From assembly GCF_900324485.2 (NCBI RefSeq), contig NC_046641.1, forward strand, positions 12,270,299 to 12,334,298: DNA of 64,000 nucleotides. Reading direction: 5' to 3'. Every line of letters begins with the position of its first letter. The stretch's first letter is position 1. Source of the DNA: Mastacembelus armatus. Taxonomy: Eukaryota; Chordata; Actinopteri; Synbranchiformes; Mastacembelidae. Below the pieces are notes generated by a model. The model worked only from the letters and a program-made list of their open reading frames with translations, was not told the origin of the DNA and made no database searches. The translations under genes were made by a program, and so were the position numbers. This document shows positions 42,601-55,600 of this stretch, piece after piece.

Positions 42601-45297
42601 GGTTTTTTCAGTTGCTCTACACTACACATTTCAAAATGCTGAATTCTCAGTATATTTTAGATGTCTGTTACCTGTACACCGGTCTTTAAACAGAACTCTC
42701 TGAGCAGAGACAACTTCTGAAGGCCGTAGTGCTCCACCAGATAATTGGGACCAGAGCTGTCACGAGGAGGAATGACAGTTATTCTAAAGTTGACATTGAA
42801 CCATTGTATAATTAACGAACATGAGGTGAGAGCAAACAAAAAGTCCTCACCCGAAGCTGTCAGAGATGTTGTATGTTTCAACAGCATCCTGACAGACCAG
42901 GTTCCACAGCTCAGCCCCTGTGAGCGTGCTCCAGGGCGTGCTTTCGCAGGCCCCAACCGCTCGGCCACGCCTCCTTGACTTCTTTTTAGTCTCCTCCCCT
43001 ACTTGAGTGGGCATGAAGTGGGGAACCAATAAGCAGCAGAGAAAGTGACTGACAGCTGCTGAAAGACTAGGCACATCCACACCCTGCAAAGACATGACAT
43101 GGTAACTGTGGTTAATTTTTTTTCTGGAGTATGTGGACCCACCCATGCTGCTACTCCACCAACCAACTCTGAATGAACAGGTATGGTCATGACAGAATAC
43201 TATAAAGTACCTGGAGGAATCTGTTGAACACTCTTCTTGTTGAGCGGATGAAAATTTCACCTATGACTGTTCTCTGGTGAAAACAGAAAGTAGGATGATG
43301 GTTGGGTAGAGGGTTACAGTATCAGAACTAGTTTTAGTTTAACTATTTTGTAAATAAAACACACCATGATATGCCTCAGGTGCTCCTTGCGCTCTGACTG
43401 ACTGATGGCCTTGAGCAGGTAGCCCAGATACCGCAGGTTAATGCCTCTCTGGTGTACTGCCTGTTTTAAAGAAGCTCCATCCAATGGCGTCTCATTGCTT
43501 TGCAGGCAATACTCCACCTGCACACACACAGCCACCCATCCACACACACACACGCACACGGTGAGCTTGTTTTAAATTTGGAATAGATGTGCATACAAAG
43601 CATGCAAACAACGGCTCCACTTACAAAGGCTGGTATCTGGTGTGTTATGATGAAAGCTGCAGCTTCCCGCAGTAACCGTTGCTGTAGTTTTGTTGACACG
43701 CTTTCACTTTGAGGGAGTGATACTCCTAAAGCACAAAGCATAAAAAGCATGTCATAGATTGTTCTTTCAAAAGATTTTAATTGAATGTGTATGTGTGTGT
43801 GTGTGTGTGTGTGTGTTTGTGTGTCTATTTTCTTGTGGTACCTGGTGAAAAAATGCTTGGATTAAAACGCATCTCAAAGATGATGTCACTAACTGAGCCC
43901 ACCTCTTTACAAGCAGCTCGTATTGCACTAGTGGCTCGAGAGTCAGCTACAAAAACAAAAAACATCTGTCAAGTATAAAATGGCAAAAGCACTTTAAAGA
44001 TGATCTTAACTATAATTCTGGTTGGCATTTAGTGAGATGTGCTAAAAATCGTACATGTGGTTGCACATTCTTCAAAGCCTCCATTCTCATCCAACTTCTC
44101 CCTGACATGCTGAGTGAACTGGTAATGTCTAAAAGATGCACAAGACCAAAAATGAAGGTTATAAAAAAACTTTAATAATCAAGTTACTAACTGAGTGTTA
44201 TTTCTTGCACAACTCACTTGTGCTGGATGAAGGCTTGCACCAGTTCTGGCCTCAGTCTGCAAAGACTGTGAGGAAAGCTCTTTGGAAACCCGGAGTCTGC
44301 CTGATAATTCTCTGGCCAGCCTTCTTTTCTACAACCTTTTGACTCCTCGTTCTCTTCACAGCTTTTATTACTCCCCTCTTCTTCAGTTACCGTCTGACTT
44401 TCTGTTTCCACCTCTGGACAGAAGTTGGCATCAGCTGGGAAGGTCCTGAACACATCCAGTGTATAGAACCTCCCATCAGCCCCCAGCAGTCCCTGACTAT
44501 CCACTGAGGTGAACAGTGGGACCTGGTGACCGTTAGCAGCCACAACTACATGCCTTTGGAGACAAAGAGATTTGGCAGCACGGGCCAACAGTGCTAGTAG
44601 CTGCCTGCGTTGAGGAGACTCTTGGGGCCCTGCATTTACCCCATACAGCAAGCCTCTGAAGACCAAAAGACACAAACATGTCAGACACAGGTCAGCCTCC
44701 CATGGTAACTTGTTTTTGATCAAATCTGCAAGACGCACCTTGAAGCAGGATTAGTTTCCTGGTCCTGCTCTGAGCTCTCCAAACCAGGAGCAAGACCCTG
44801 GGCAGACAGGCGCACTCCTCTGTAGTCAACAATGGCTGTGGGTAAAGTGTGCAGCCCCTCCAGCCCTTCTATGTCACTGTATGCTTGTACTCCTTTGAGC
44901 TCCAGCCTCTGAGCAGCCCTGCAAGTAGAAGATGACATACATTTACATAATCTGCACTCTTCTCAAAGTGAAACAAAAACTCTTCTATAATCCTCTTATC
45001 AGACACAGCATGGGGCCACAGTGTACTTTCTGAGCCCTGGCTGGTATCCAGAGCACATTATCATTTTTTTATGGTTTGTTCTTACCTACGACCCCTTTCA
45101 CCACCAAATACAGCACTTGCTGCCCCCTGGCTCATGAACAGGCCACCCCACAGGAAAGCTGGGTCCTCTGGATTTCCATTTACCGGCTCAACAAAACCGT
45201 CTACAACAGCCTCTGCCCCCTGTATGACAGCCCTCACAAATGCACTGTTTACCTGAGAAATCAGGTATAAATGAAGGTGAGAGGAGAAAAAAACACT

Positions 45298-45364
<67 letters not shown>

Positions 45365-48300
45365 AAAAAACAGGTTTTATGGTCACCTGGAGTAAAACTC
45401 TGTCTCTCTGCAGCCTCTCCTCCAGACTTCCTTGTGGAAGATCTCTGGCTGCTTGCAACTCCTCATTCCAGTCTGGAACCTATGCATAACAAAAACAAAC
45501 TACTGCACAGGTGGTTTCACTCACTCGCTATCACTGCTGACAGAAAACTACTGCCATGGAATAGCAACAAACAGCTGTCCTCTGTTGTAAATAACCTGTG
45601 TTGGTGCCTCTTCATCAACTCCCAGTCTGCTGAAAGTGTTTTTATGAGTGCGCGAGGCACAGGGAGGCCCGAGCCACGTCAGCGTGCGGTAAGCAGTGGG
45701 CATCGCCTCGACTTGTGGCGGCTGAGGCCTGAACGAAGAAAGAGAACAAACTGCATTACTCAAAATCCACTTCATATGCAGCTACTTTAAGAGTTCACAG
45801 AATCTACTGCTGGTTATAATATTTGGAATAACTTTTATTTGAAATTTAAACTTCATCAACGAAGGTTACAGCTGTATTCATGCCTTCTTTTTGTGTTACC
45901 TGTTTTTAAGGGTGGTAAAGGTTTGCTTGAAGGCAGGGCTGATGTGACAGAGCAGGTCAGTGAAACAGTGATAAAGTGGAGAAGACTGTGCAGGACGAGG
46001 ATCAAACACATCTTCTGTAGACCTGAGACCATGCAGGGGAGATACAGGAGGAATTTATAATTAAAGTGAAACATAGATCAAGTTAAAGTTTAATTATTTA
46101 TATTACACATTTGTCTATTTTTTTTTCTGCAACCATCACCTGTTAAGGAAGAAACCTTTTGGACAGGATGTTATTTCAAAACGTCGTCCCTCCGTCGTCA
46201 CCACAGTGATGTACATGAAGTCTCCCTGCATCTTCCTGTGTCCTGGAGGTGGGTTCCAACAGCTGAGACACAAGTCCTTCAGGTAAATGGGGGCCTGATG
46301 AGACATTTATAAAGTTACAGAGACTCAGTTGGTGTGTTTGGGTGAACTTGCTCTATGTTCATTCACAGCTCAGGTAGTTATGAACCTCTTGCTGGGAGCT
46401 ATTCGGTAGCAGGGCCATGAGTGGTCTTTCAGAGGAACCCGGAAGGAGGTACTCAGGAGGAACTGTGTCCTGGTTGGTCGATTCTGTTTTTGTGCTGCTT
46501 GAAGAGCGTTTCAGGCTTTTCCCATTTGGTAAGCTGGATTCTGCACCAGTAAGAAAAGGAGATTTTGCTATGAGTACAATTGCTATTTTGTGTCTTTGCG
46601 TGGCCCTTTTGCCTGAGTGCATGTTATGTGTGTGTACCTTGTGTGTGTGTATGTGTGAGTGTCTCCAGTATGCTTGGTGAACGTCCTTCTCTGAGCGCAT
46701 CCTGAGGAGTAGACGCTCTCAGCAGCTCCAGAACATGAGCCAAATGGACCCTGGCTGAACGGGCAGTGTAGGGCTCTAGAAAGACATGGTAAAAAAAAAA
46801 TTGAAATTGACATTTAAACCACTTTATAACTGACTACATATAGGAAAAATCTGATGAAGTTGTGTATGTGGACTACAGATGTTATATTTTGTACATACAG
46901 TATCGATCAATGAATGATGCATGTTCCTTAAACACAAATCTGACAGGGTATATGCTGAACATACTAATAAAACAGGCTACAAGATCATTTGTTTCAGTAC
47001 TTCAACAGCTAGAGGGTGAGAAACAGACTAATTGTTTAGCACACAATTGTAACCTCTGCAACTAGAAATCTCTGCAACTTTAAACCCTGTTGTGATGACT
47101 CAGAATAGGTGAGTCAGCTATTTACATAGAGCTGAGAGAGACTTTAATGTGTGAAACAGTGACGGGTGTGATCAAAATATATGTGGGACTACTTTAACGA
47201 GACTAATCTGTGAAGCAAACCGTGCGGCAATGCAAAAATAAACCATGCCATAATTAAAGATAAATCAACGACAAGAAATGTTAAATGTCTAATTTGAAAA
47301 TGCAGTAAGTTGATAAAGAAGCAAACAGTTGTCACATATCTCAGGTAACACTCAAGGGCAGACGCGCCACCACACAGAATTACAGAAACTATCCTTAAAG
47401 TACTAAAACAATAAAACCAATTTTTTTAAAAAACACTACCTTCCACTAGGCGAATGATAGCTCCTGGTTTAAGGCCTTTGAGGCTTTGGAGTTCTGTGAG
47501 GGGATCCAAAGTCATACCAGCTAGTGCCAGTGACAGGTTGGAGCGCGGACACACCTCCTCCCTTGAAAGTAGATTCATTACTGCATCTTGAACAAGCCAG
47601 AATCCATGGACCTACAAAGATTTGATTTAATGTCCACAGTTAAACCTGCCTGGACAGATGACAATTCAGTAATATAAAGATTTTAAAAGGCAGGCTATTG
47701 CAGATACTTCATAAAGCATTCACAAGGACAGAAAATACTGAATTGCATAGGCAATATATAAAAAATATAGCACTGTAGGCACTTTAGGTGTTTTAGAGTC
47801 TTGTTATTCATTGTGCAGGACAACAAGCCCATAGAGAACCCATTAGAATACAGAGGACTATTTTCAGAGACAAAAAGAACCAGGAGTCCTGCAGCAGATG
47901 GTCTGACCCCCACAGAGCCTGGCTCTGTCTCAGGTCAAAACCAAAGAGAACTGCTGCTGGTTTAAGGGTAAAGGGGTGTGCTGCAAATACTGATCAGATT
48001 TAGTTTTTGTTCCCTTTACTGCACTTTGTATGACGTTAATAATTGAAAAGCTATTTATGTAATTTATATTAAAAGCACCCTCTGTGTATTTTTAGTGATT
48101 AAAACACTTGCACAGTACTGCGGCAAACAAGTTTATCTTGAGTTGCTATAAATATGTAATCTCAGTTATCGTTGTTGGGTTCCATCAGGCCTTAATCACT
48201 AAATAAATCTCCTTTAAAAAGATGGAACAGTGTCTGATATAATATAACTGCAGTTTTTTGTTTTTTTTTACCTGCAGCTCAAATGGCTCCACTCCTGCTC

Positions 48301-49998
48301 CCTGGATCTTCACAGGGAACGATGTGTCCTCGTCTTGCTTAATACCACTGGCATTCTTTCCACCTGCCAGTCCGATTCCTTCTGTTTGAAGGAAAAATCA
48401 GAGGAACAAAACTAACTTAGGAATCTCACAGTGCCCTACAATGGACACATAATTTAATAAACTTTTGTGTCTTCCACCTGATACATGCCGGGATAGTTTC
48501 CAACTCACTGTGACCCTGACTGGACATAATCTGTTATGGGAAATGCATGAAAAACCGAAGAAATGAACCAAACTATAATCAGGACGTACAGGACTTACTG
48601 TGTTCAAATTCCATTGCCATGCTGCAGAATCGCACAAGAACTAATTTCCTCTTAATAAGCTGGACTGAGAGGTCTGTGTGTGTATGTGTGTGTGTGTGTG
48701 CGTGCGTGTGTGTGTGACTCCAACAGGGTCAGAGTGAATTTTATGCAAAAAAAAAGAAAGTCAAAGAAAGGGAAAATGGGGTGTGTCTGCCTTTTTACAC
48801 ACACACAGAAAACCAGAGGGAGAGCAGGATCCAGCGTGTTCCTCAACTTGCCGTGTGACTAAACCTGTTGAATTTGCCTACTGGCCTTCTTGTCCTCTGA
48901 GGGTGAAGGGACAGCCACACCCAAAACAGGCATGTTTAGACAGCAGAATGCTAAAACACATAAACTAACAAACCTATAGTTTAGCAGTAGAAAATGATCA
49001 TCATACTTGCATAAATGCATTGGCATACTGTATTGTATATACAATTTAATTGTCAAAGCTGTCTTTGACATGTACGCAGAAAAGTTGAAAATTCACTTTG
49101 CACTCATCTCTGAAGACCGTCATTTATTGCACAGTACCTCCCCAGTTTTTGCTGTCAGTCTGGGACTATTTTACCATTGGAACACATCCAGAGAATAGCT
49201 TCTCTGTTTCTGATTGGCTAAAAGAAGCTCCCTCCTCTCTGTAACCTTAGAGGCATCAGCTTTTCTTTCGGAGCTGCTGCCTTGCTACTACAGAAATCAG
49301 TGTCTGACAAGTTTATTTTGGCATTTATTGCAAATGTCACCAAGTACCATAAGCTGCACAAGCAGGCAGAATTCCTTTTCTATACGTCATATTCAGTACA
49401 GTCAGATGAGTTCATTGACATGACACATTCTGTCAATCAGATCACTATAACCACAGACTTATGTCTTTTCTCTGAGGATATAAGCACCTCAGACTAATCT
49501 CATCTGGAGACATGCCAACAAAACAGCTCTACCTTAATTCATTCACTCAGTTCTGTGAAAGAGGAGTGACAAAGGTAATAAAAGAAGTTGAGAGGCCCAC
49601 TTTAGAGTGTTACACTTTATTAAGTGTAACTATGTGCTACGCAAAGATTTAAATCAAAATAATGCCTTGTCTTTAAAGTATTTACGGTATTTGTAGGCAT
49701 CAGACAGAATGCATTTGTGTGAATAGATTTATGCTAGAAGTTAAAATTTAAGTGTTGTGCAGTTTTCTCCAAGTGGTGAAAAGTTGGTGAAAGCAAAGAA
49801 CAGCACCGGCCATGTTAAGAACAGCAGGGCAGTGTTAAATCTCCCACCCTCCTCACATTCTCCAGAGAGGGAGGCACTAGACGAAGAAAAAAAAAGAAAG
49901 AAGAGGAAAGTGGCGAAAGAGAGAAGATTGAGAGGAAGGGATTTCTCACCAGTCTTAGTCTGATTTCTTCCTCCTCCTCTCTTCACTTTGTCCTTCAT
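39624..49998 (-). CDS. divergent CLU/CLUH-family protein (clustered mitochondria homologue), 28 exons, 1429 aa
   Basis: CLUH binds mRNAs for nuclear-encoded mitochondrial proteins and controls mitochondrial distribution; this is a diverged paralogue. Exons 5' to 3': 49950-49998, 48272-48381, 47440-47611, 46638-46775, 46386-46540, 46140-46294, 45900-46022, 45596-45728, 45387-45479, 45086-45252, 44739-44918, 44218-44655, 44055-44128, 43842-43946, 43625-43725, 43365-43517, 43211-43273, 42851-43083, 42672-42756, 42327-42480, 42039-42178, 41673-41753, 41473-41598, 41284-41393, 41061-41154, 40841-40966, 40656-40729, 39624-40281. Sum 4290 nt. Recognition: CLU_N region with [49 protein letters not shown] domain [15 protein letters not shown] and [52 protein letters not shown]; TPRs (about 961-1186) with [11 protein letters not shown] and [14 protein letters not shown]. 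The last exon encodes a 219-residue low-complexity tail not seen in human CLUH (1309 aa). Which teleost paralogue name applies is not clear. Confidence 0.93.
41878..41985. mobile_element. hAT-type MITE remnant
   Basis: Contains TAGTAATACCACTGT, AGTGAAAGTCCTGCATTCAA and a terminal AACTTCCATCATTG, all resembling the MITE family at 30193-30918. Short and degraded, in a CLU-gene intron. Confidence 0.45.
43787..43825. repeat. TG microsatellite
   Basis: TG dinucleotide tract with one interruption in a CLU-family intron (43726-43841). Confidence 0.85.
45301..45362. repeat. (AC)31 microsatellite filling a short CLU-gene intron
   Basis: Sixty-two bp of uninterrupted AC within a 134-bp intron (45253-45386). 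Confidence 0.95.
48673..48715. repeat. TG-rich microsatellite
   Basis: TG repeats with interruptions in the first CLU-family intron (48382-49949). Confidence 0.8.
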
Positions 49999-50106
49999 GG
50001 CTGCGTGTTGACGTTTTTCTAGAGCTATCCTCCTCTGTTTTCACTTCTCTGTGCTAAAAGTTGCTTCCCCTCAAACTCCTGCTTCAAACTGCTGGACGAG
50101 TGCACG

Positions 50107-50168
50107 AGAGTGAAAGAAAGAGAGAGAGTGAGGGAGAGAGAGAGAGCGAGAGAGAGAGAGGGAGGGAG
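50107..50168. repeat. GA-rich polypurine tract at the CLU-gene 5' end
   Basis: Imperfect AG/GGGAG repeat about 110-170 bp upstream of the CLU-gene start codon. It is a polypyrimidine tract on the gene strand and could lie in the 5' UTR or promoter. Confidence 0.8.
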
Positions 50169-51950
50169 AGCAGCTGGATTGCTTGAGAGTCCAGCAGATC
50201 GAGGTGAGCGTCTGTCTGTTCAGGATTGTGACTCCTGCCCCTTTGTGTAAGGCAAACTCAGCTTATCTGTTCTCCCTGTGTACAAAAGCCACACCCTCTT
50301 ATTGCTCCACACAGACTCATTACTCTGCTTTTCTCTCACACTTTGTTGGACTGGGTGTGTCTGTGGGTTCTAGCTCTACTCACTCTTCCTTCCCCTGGCA
50401 TGTTTCACCCCCCATGTCCCTCCTCCCTTCACTCCTCCCTTCATAAGCCCTTGAGGAGAGGAGAGGTGGGAACTAAGCGCATTGTGTGTTTAGAAGTGAA
50501 CTGACCCCAGTTGACCAACTATACACTGTTTCTGACAAGGTAGCAAACACAACAACATTTTGCAAAACACAAAGACATTTCAACACTACTGAAAAGGTTC
50601 CAAGGTTCCTTGGATGTGACTGGACAGAACCCAAGTCAATTCAGAGTTTTGTGTTTTGTGAAATTGTTGTCTTTTCTTGTTTGCTGTGTGCTGTTGTGTT
50701 TGGCACCGCAGGACATTTAGCATTTCAGGTTATAAATATTTGCAGCATCCTTGTATGTATGTTAATGGTAACAATGGGACATGATTGCATACCACTTTTA
50801 AATTATATTCCTCTATTTAACAGCCAAGGAGGTCCCATTGGGTGTATCCTCTTGTTGGCCTGTCATGACTTACACTCTTGACTCATGACAGTGAGGTTAA
50901 AAAAAATGTAACAGCTAACCTGCCACAAATGGGCGTGTGTGTCATATGATGTGGCTGCTTTCTCATTGTCACATTTTACACATACCTGGCCGCACTTCTC
51001 TCCAACACAAACATCAGTCAGCAGGATTATGCAGAAAATGTGACCTGTTTGGTATTACTACAATGCCATAAAATAAACACCAACCCTTCACTGATGAATT
51101 CGGTTTATACTAAGCTGATAGGATACTGTCTCCATTACCAAATTCTAGGCTACAAGGAAAAAAAACAAAAACGAAAGATCACTGTATTATGAGTTTAATA
51201 AGGCATTCATAATTCATTTGTGCGTGGACAACGTGATACAGGGGTGGGGTGTAGATCGGATGAGAAACGATGTGTAATGGGTGGTGGAAATAGCTGATCT
51301 GAGGTGATATATTTTTCAATAAGAGCACAAAACAACATATATAAGCAGCCCATGTGCCAGGATAAACAATAATAATATAAAAAAAATAGGCCCTTGCCTG
51401 AACTGGCCTAAAAATACACACGTCAATCATGCCGCCACTGACAGCAGATAAACAACAACAAAAGACATTTTATCATTCATTGCAGAATTACAAATAAAAG
51501 GGTTTCTTCTTCTATTATTGTTTCTGTGAACTTACGGAGCTTGATAACCACACACAAATTCATGACGTTTAGGTTACGTTTTGGGGGCGTGGCCCGTGGT
51601 GTTGTTTCATGGTGCTTTGAAGTGCAACTCGTAAAATTGATTTTTATGACCAGCATTCAATTCCTTTGCGACATATGTAACGTTTCGGGATATGAACACA
51701 TTGTTCAAAGCCCCACACAGGTTTCCCTTGATTATAATGGGTAAAATTCGCTGTCCTCTATGAGATCCTCAGTGTGTGCCACACCGTATTTATTATTACT
51801 CTTGCTGCTACTCCACCATTAAAATTGGGTTCATGCATGTAAGTTATGTGTGTACAGATAACTATCTTTGTAGTAATGTAAGCTAGTTAACCCCTTTTTA
51901 AGTGGTAGTATGATTGATAACGAGCGCTCGTCTAGCAGTAGTAGTCATAT
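50169..51950. other. shared upstream region of the CLU-family gene and ddhd2
   Basis: Head-to-head intergenic interval of about 1.9 kb. Open frames (for example 50486-50881) have no recognisable domain. No gene or repeat assigned. Confidence 0.45.
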
Positions 51951-52033
51951 TTCCGTGAACACCGTAAACAGGCAGCGTTTGACAGGAGGCTATCCGAGCT
52001 AGCCAAACAACGAAAACAAACCCTCTGTTGTCG
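51951..52033 (+). other. ddhd2: probable ddhd2 5' untranslated exon
   Basis: A strong donor TCG/GTGAGT at 52033/52034 precedes an acceptor (CTACTCAG) at 52607, which would open the exon 52608-52753 holding the ATG. The 5' boundary is a guess. Confidence 0.4.
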
Positions 52034-52642
52034 GTGAGTCTAAGTCAATGAGTGTCTGTGACTAGTGTTATAATTCCCCAAACACACTGGACATAAAAAA
52101 AGAATAACGTAACACTAACGTCAGTGTCCTGAGCAGCCAGCTTAGGTCAGCTAGCATGATCATAAACCATTGCTAACAATCGTTGGCCTCTAGTGTTTGT
52201 TTATCCTTTAAAATAAACATGAGAAACAACATCAGTTAACTACTTTGTTTACAAACATTTTAGAGACATTAGTGCTTCTTGAGGTAACTATAATACATCC
52301 ATTAGGTGAGTTAATGGTTAACTAACCATCACATTATCCCTTTTATATTTATATTTTCCACATTACTAGTATTAGATTAGTAACGTTAACTAGTCAGTAT
52401 CAAACTGCAAATAAATAGTTAACTAGCTAACGTGACCTGGCTTGTTTGGCCTTCTGTACAGTCCCTTACAAGTTTGATAAGCGATAAAATATTATGTAAG
52501 AGCCGTGATGGTATTTCACCCCAGTGTTTGTCCTCATCACGTGAGAGCAAACATGGGATGTATCTAAATACAGGTCCTGTATGTGTCTGGCCTCCTGCCC
52601 TACTCAGGTCAGAGCTGAGGCTTGGGATCTGGTCTTGGACTA

Positions 52643-55600
52643 ATGTCATTCAGTCCTGGTGAAGAGGGGGGTCTTTCTGAGGCTGCCCCAAACATCAACA
52701 CGCAAGACAACTCCACTCAGCCTCTAACAACAGGGAGCCCAACTGAGGATAAGGTGAGGCTGCCTGGGTGACTTTGTATAGTATTGTATATGTCAAATCA
52801 TGTATTTCTACATTCAGTTATTGGGGTTAGGGTAAGGGAGATGGAAAATGAAGGAAACCAGACTTTATCACAGCACTGGCAGAGAGACTATGTGCTTACT
52901 TTTCACATTAGTATGACTTTTGTTTTTTACCACAGCGTAACTGGGGCTTTCACAAGTTACAAAAAGACTCTGAAAGATTTTTGACAGTGACCTCTCACTT
53001 ATCATCATTTTACAGTACACTGTCAATAGATTAAAGATTATTTTAAATTCTGTCATCATACCTCATCAGTTGCAGGGGCCCAGAAGGTGGCTTTGGTCCT
53101 AGTCATAGAATCAAGTACGCTATGTTTTATTTACATTAAGGCTTTTTTTCAGACTTGGACTAGGCTGATTTGTGGTCAGAGAAACCTTGATCATAATACA
53201 CCCAGTGGAATTTACCCACATGGTGTGCCAAAAAGAAGGAGGGCACTGGAAATAACATGAATAGGTAGCATGGTTAGTGGGTTTTACAAAATTATTAATT
53301 AAAAAAAGTTTTAAAAACATCTTTCCTGCCCATTGTATTATATTAGGGCTAAGTATTGTGCTATAGATGGAAGTCACATCGTGTCATTCTGTAAGGTGTA
53401 TTGCATGTACATTGTCATTTTTGTCATGTAACTAGCACAGGTAACAAGAAAATGTTACCTGCAAGGAGATCAACAGGATTTTATTCTTAGGAAGGGTGCG
53501 CCATTCACATTCCAGTTTACTCTCAATTGTGTACAATATACTGCAGAATGTTTTTCTGGCAGCTCTCTGTAACGTAGGTGTTTGTTGTTGTTTTAAGCAG
53601 TGGCAGCATGCTCTGTTGACACACTGTAACTGAAGCAGTAAAGCACATAAGAATAATAAATAATATTGTCATTGAGGTATTTGGTGGAAACAGGTTGTTT
53701 ACAAGCCATAGCTGAGTTCCAGAAAGAAATAACAAAAGAGAGCTTGTGGAGGAGAGGATAAAGCAGAGCTTTGTGTGACAAGATTCCCATCTGACTGTCC
53801 TTTTTTGTTTTTTTGTCTGATGGTCTATGGTTCTAGCTTAATTGAAAGGCACAGATTTAGCTCATACTTCTATATTTGCTTATTCTGGAAATGGAGCCGA
53901 ATGGTGAAATGTTCTGAAGAGGGAAAACACAGGCATGTATATCGTACAGGTATATATCAGGCTTATGTTTTTACATAGTAACTGAGCTATAACATGTACA
54001 TTAAGAAGCTTGATCGTGTTGATCTCCAGGCGTCGCCTGTGGTGGATGAGGCCTCTCCTTCTTCCACATCTTCCTTTGAGATGCTTGACATGGACTCTGT
54101 CCCAGCTCCTTACCAAGAAGTGCAGCCTCACTGGTTCTTCTGTCGACGGGCTGATGAAAACACCTCTTGGCTTCCTTTTAGCAGAGAGGACTCTGACAAA
54201 CTAGAGAATGCCTGCCACACTGGTAAACACATATACATTACTTTACACATGCATTATATTCTATGCAAATGTATTTTGAAAAAATCTGAAATCAGGGTAG
54301 TGAAAAGAAGTGCGTTTGCTATCAACAGCTTTGAGAATGTTAAGTTATTAAAACATTTCTGAGCCAACACTGGCCGGACGCCCAGTAGGGCATTGGACTC
54401 TCTTGCCAAGGCATGTTTGCACTTCCTAACAAGTTGAATTTCAGTTTCAGGTTGTTTTTTTAGGTTAGCCTATTAACAATAGATGGTGTTGACATTCGTG
54501 CTAGTCACACTCAAAGTTCTACTTTGAGTGTGACTAGCAAAATGAGTATTGGCTCACAGAAAACAAAGAAACCTTCTTTTGCAAATTGTTTCAGATAATA
54601 TTTTATTTGAATTTTAACTGAATGAATGTGTCTGTGTGTGTTTACATTACAATAGGCAGTAAGGAGGAGGTGGTGGTAGCTGTGGATGGAGACCGATATG
54701 ATGTTCATGTCAAAGAGAGGAAGCGCTATGCTGTGTACTGGGATCAAGCTCCCACTGAAGTCCGCCGCTGTACCTGGTTCTACAAAGGAGATAAAGACAC
54801 CAGGTTCATGCCTTATCCCGAAGACTTCAGCCAGAGTTTGGAGGTAGTCTGAAACTGACTTTTCACCACCACACTGCTCATTCTTACAGCTTCTGATTTT
54901 ATTCTCCTCCTATGTTTTCCTGGTCTTCAGTTAGTCTTCTATGTTGATCTTTGTTTCCTTCCCCACCCATCCTCAAATTCTTCAGGAGGCCTATGAGATA
55001 GCAGTGACCTTGGATGAATGGAAGAGGAAACTAGAGTTTCCCACTGGAGAGACTGTCATCTTACACAATCCCAAAGTAAGATTTGAAATTAAATGCCTAA
55101 TGAAGCAACACCACAACTGAGTATATAATTTCTTTTTAATTAGGTACATTCTTTTCCTCTCATATGTCCTTTGTTTCATTTTCTTTGCTCCTCACTTAGT
55201 TGATAATGCAGTATCAGCCATTAGGATTGCAGGACGAATGGGTTTCCTCCCCGTCGGAGCAGACCCGGCCCCGGACAGTCAAGAGGGGAGTAGAAAACAT
55301 CTCTGTAGAAATACCTGATGGTACGTGGGTGGGTGTACTGAAAGAAGTATGAGCCGATATAAAAAAAAAAAAGATTACTTTGAATAATTATTCCAACACC
55401 TTAGGTCAATTGTATATCTGTATGTGTTCCCAGGTGAACCAGAAAAGGTGGACCACCTTGTCTTTATGGTACATGGTATCGGCCCAGCCTGTGATTTACG
55501 CTTCAGATCCATTATACAGTGCGGTAAGTGCATGTATCTATATATGTGTATTTTTATGTATATATTTTTTTATTCTTTCTGACTCCCTGTCATTTTGTCC

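Noticed and set aside
50486-50881. 131-codon open frame with a hydrophobic stretch between the CLU gene and ddhd2
   Set aside because: No family resemblance and no splice or poly(A) context; judged a chance frame.
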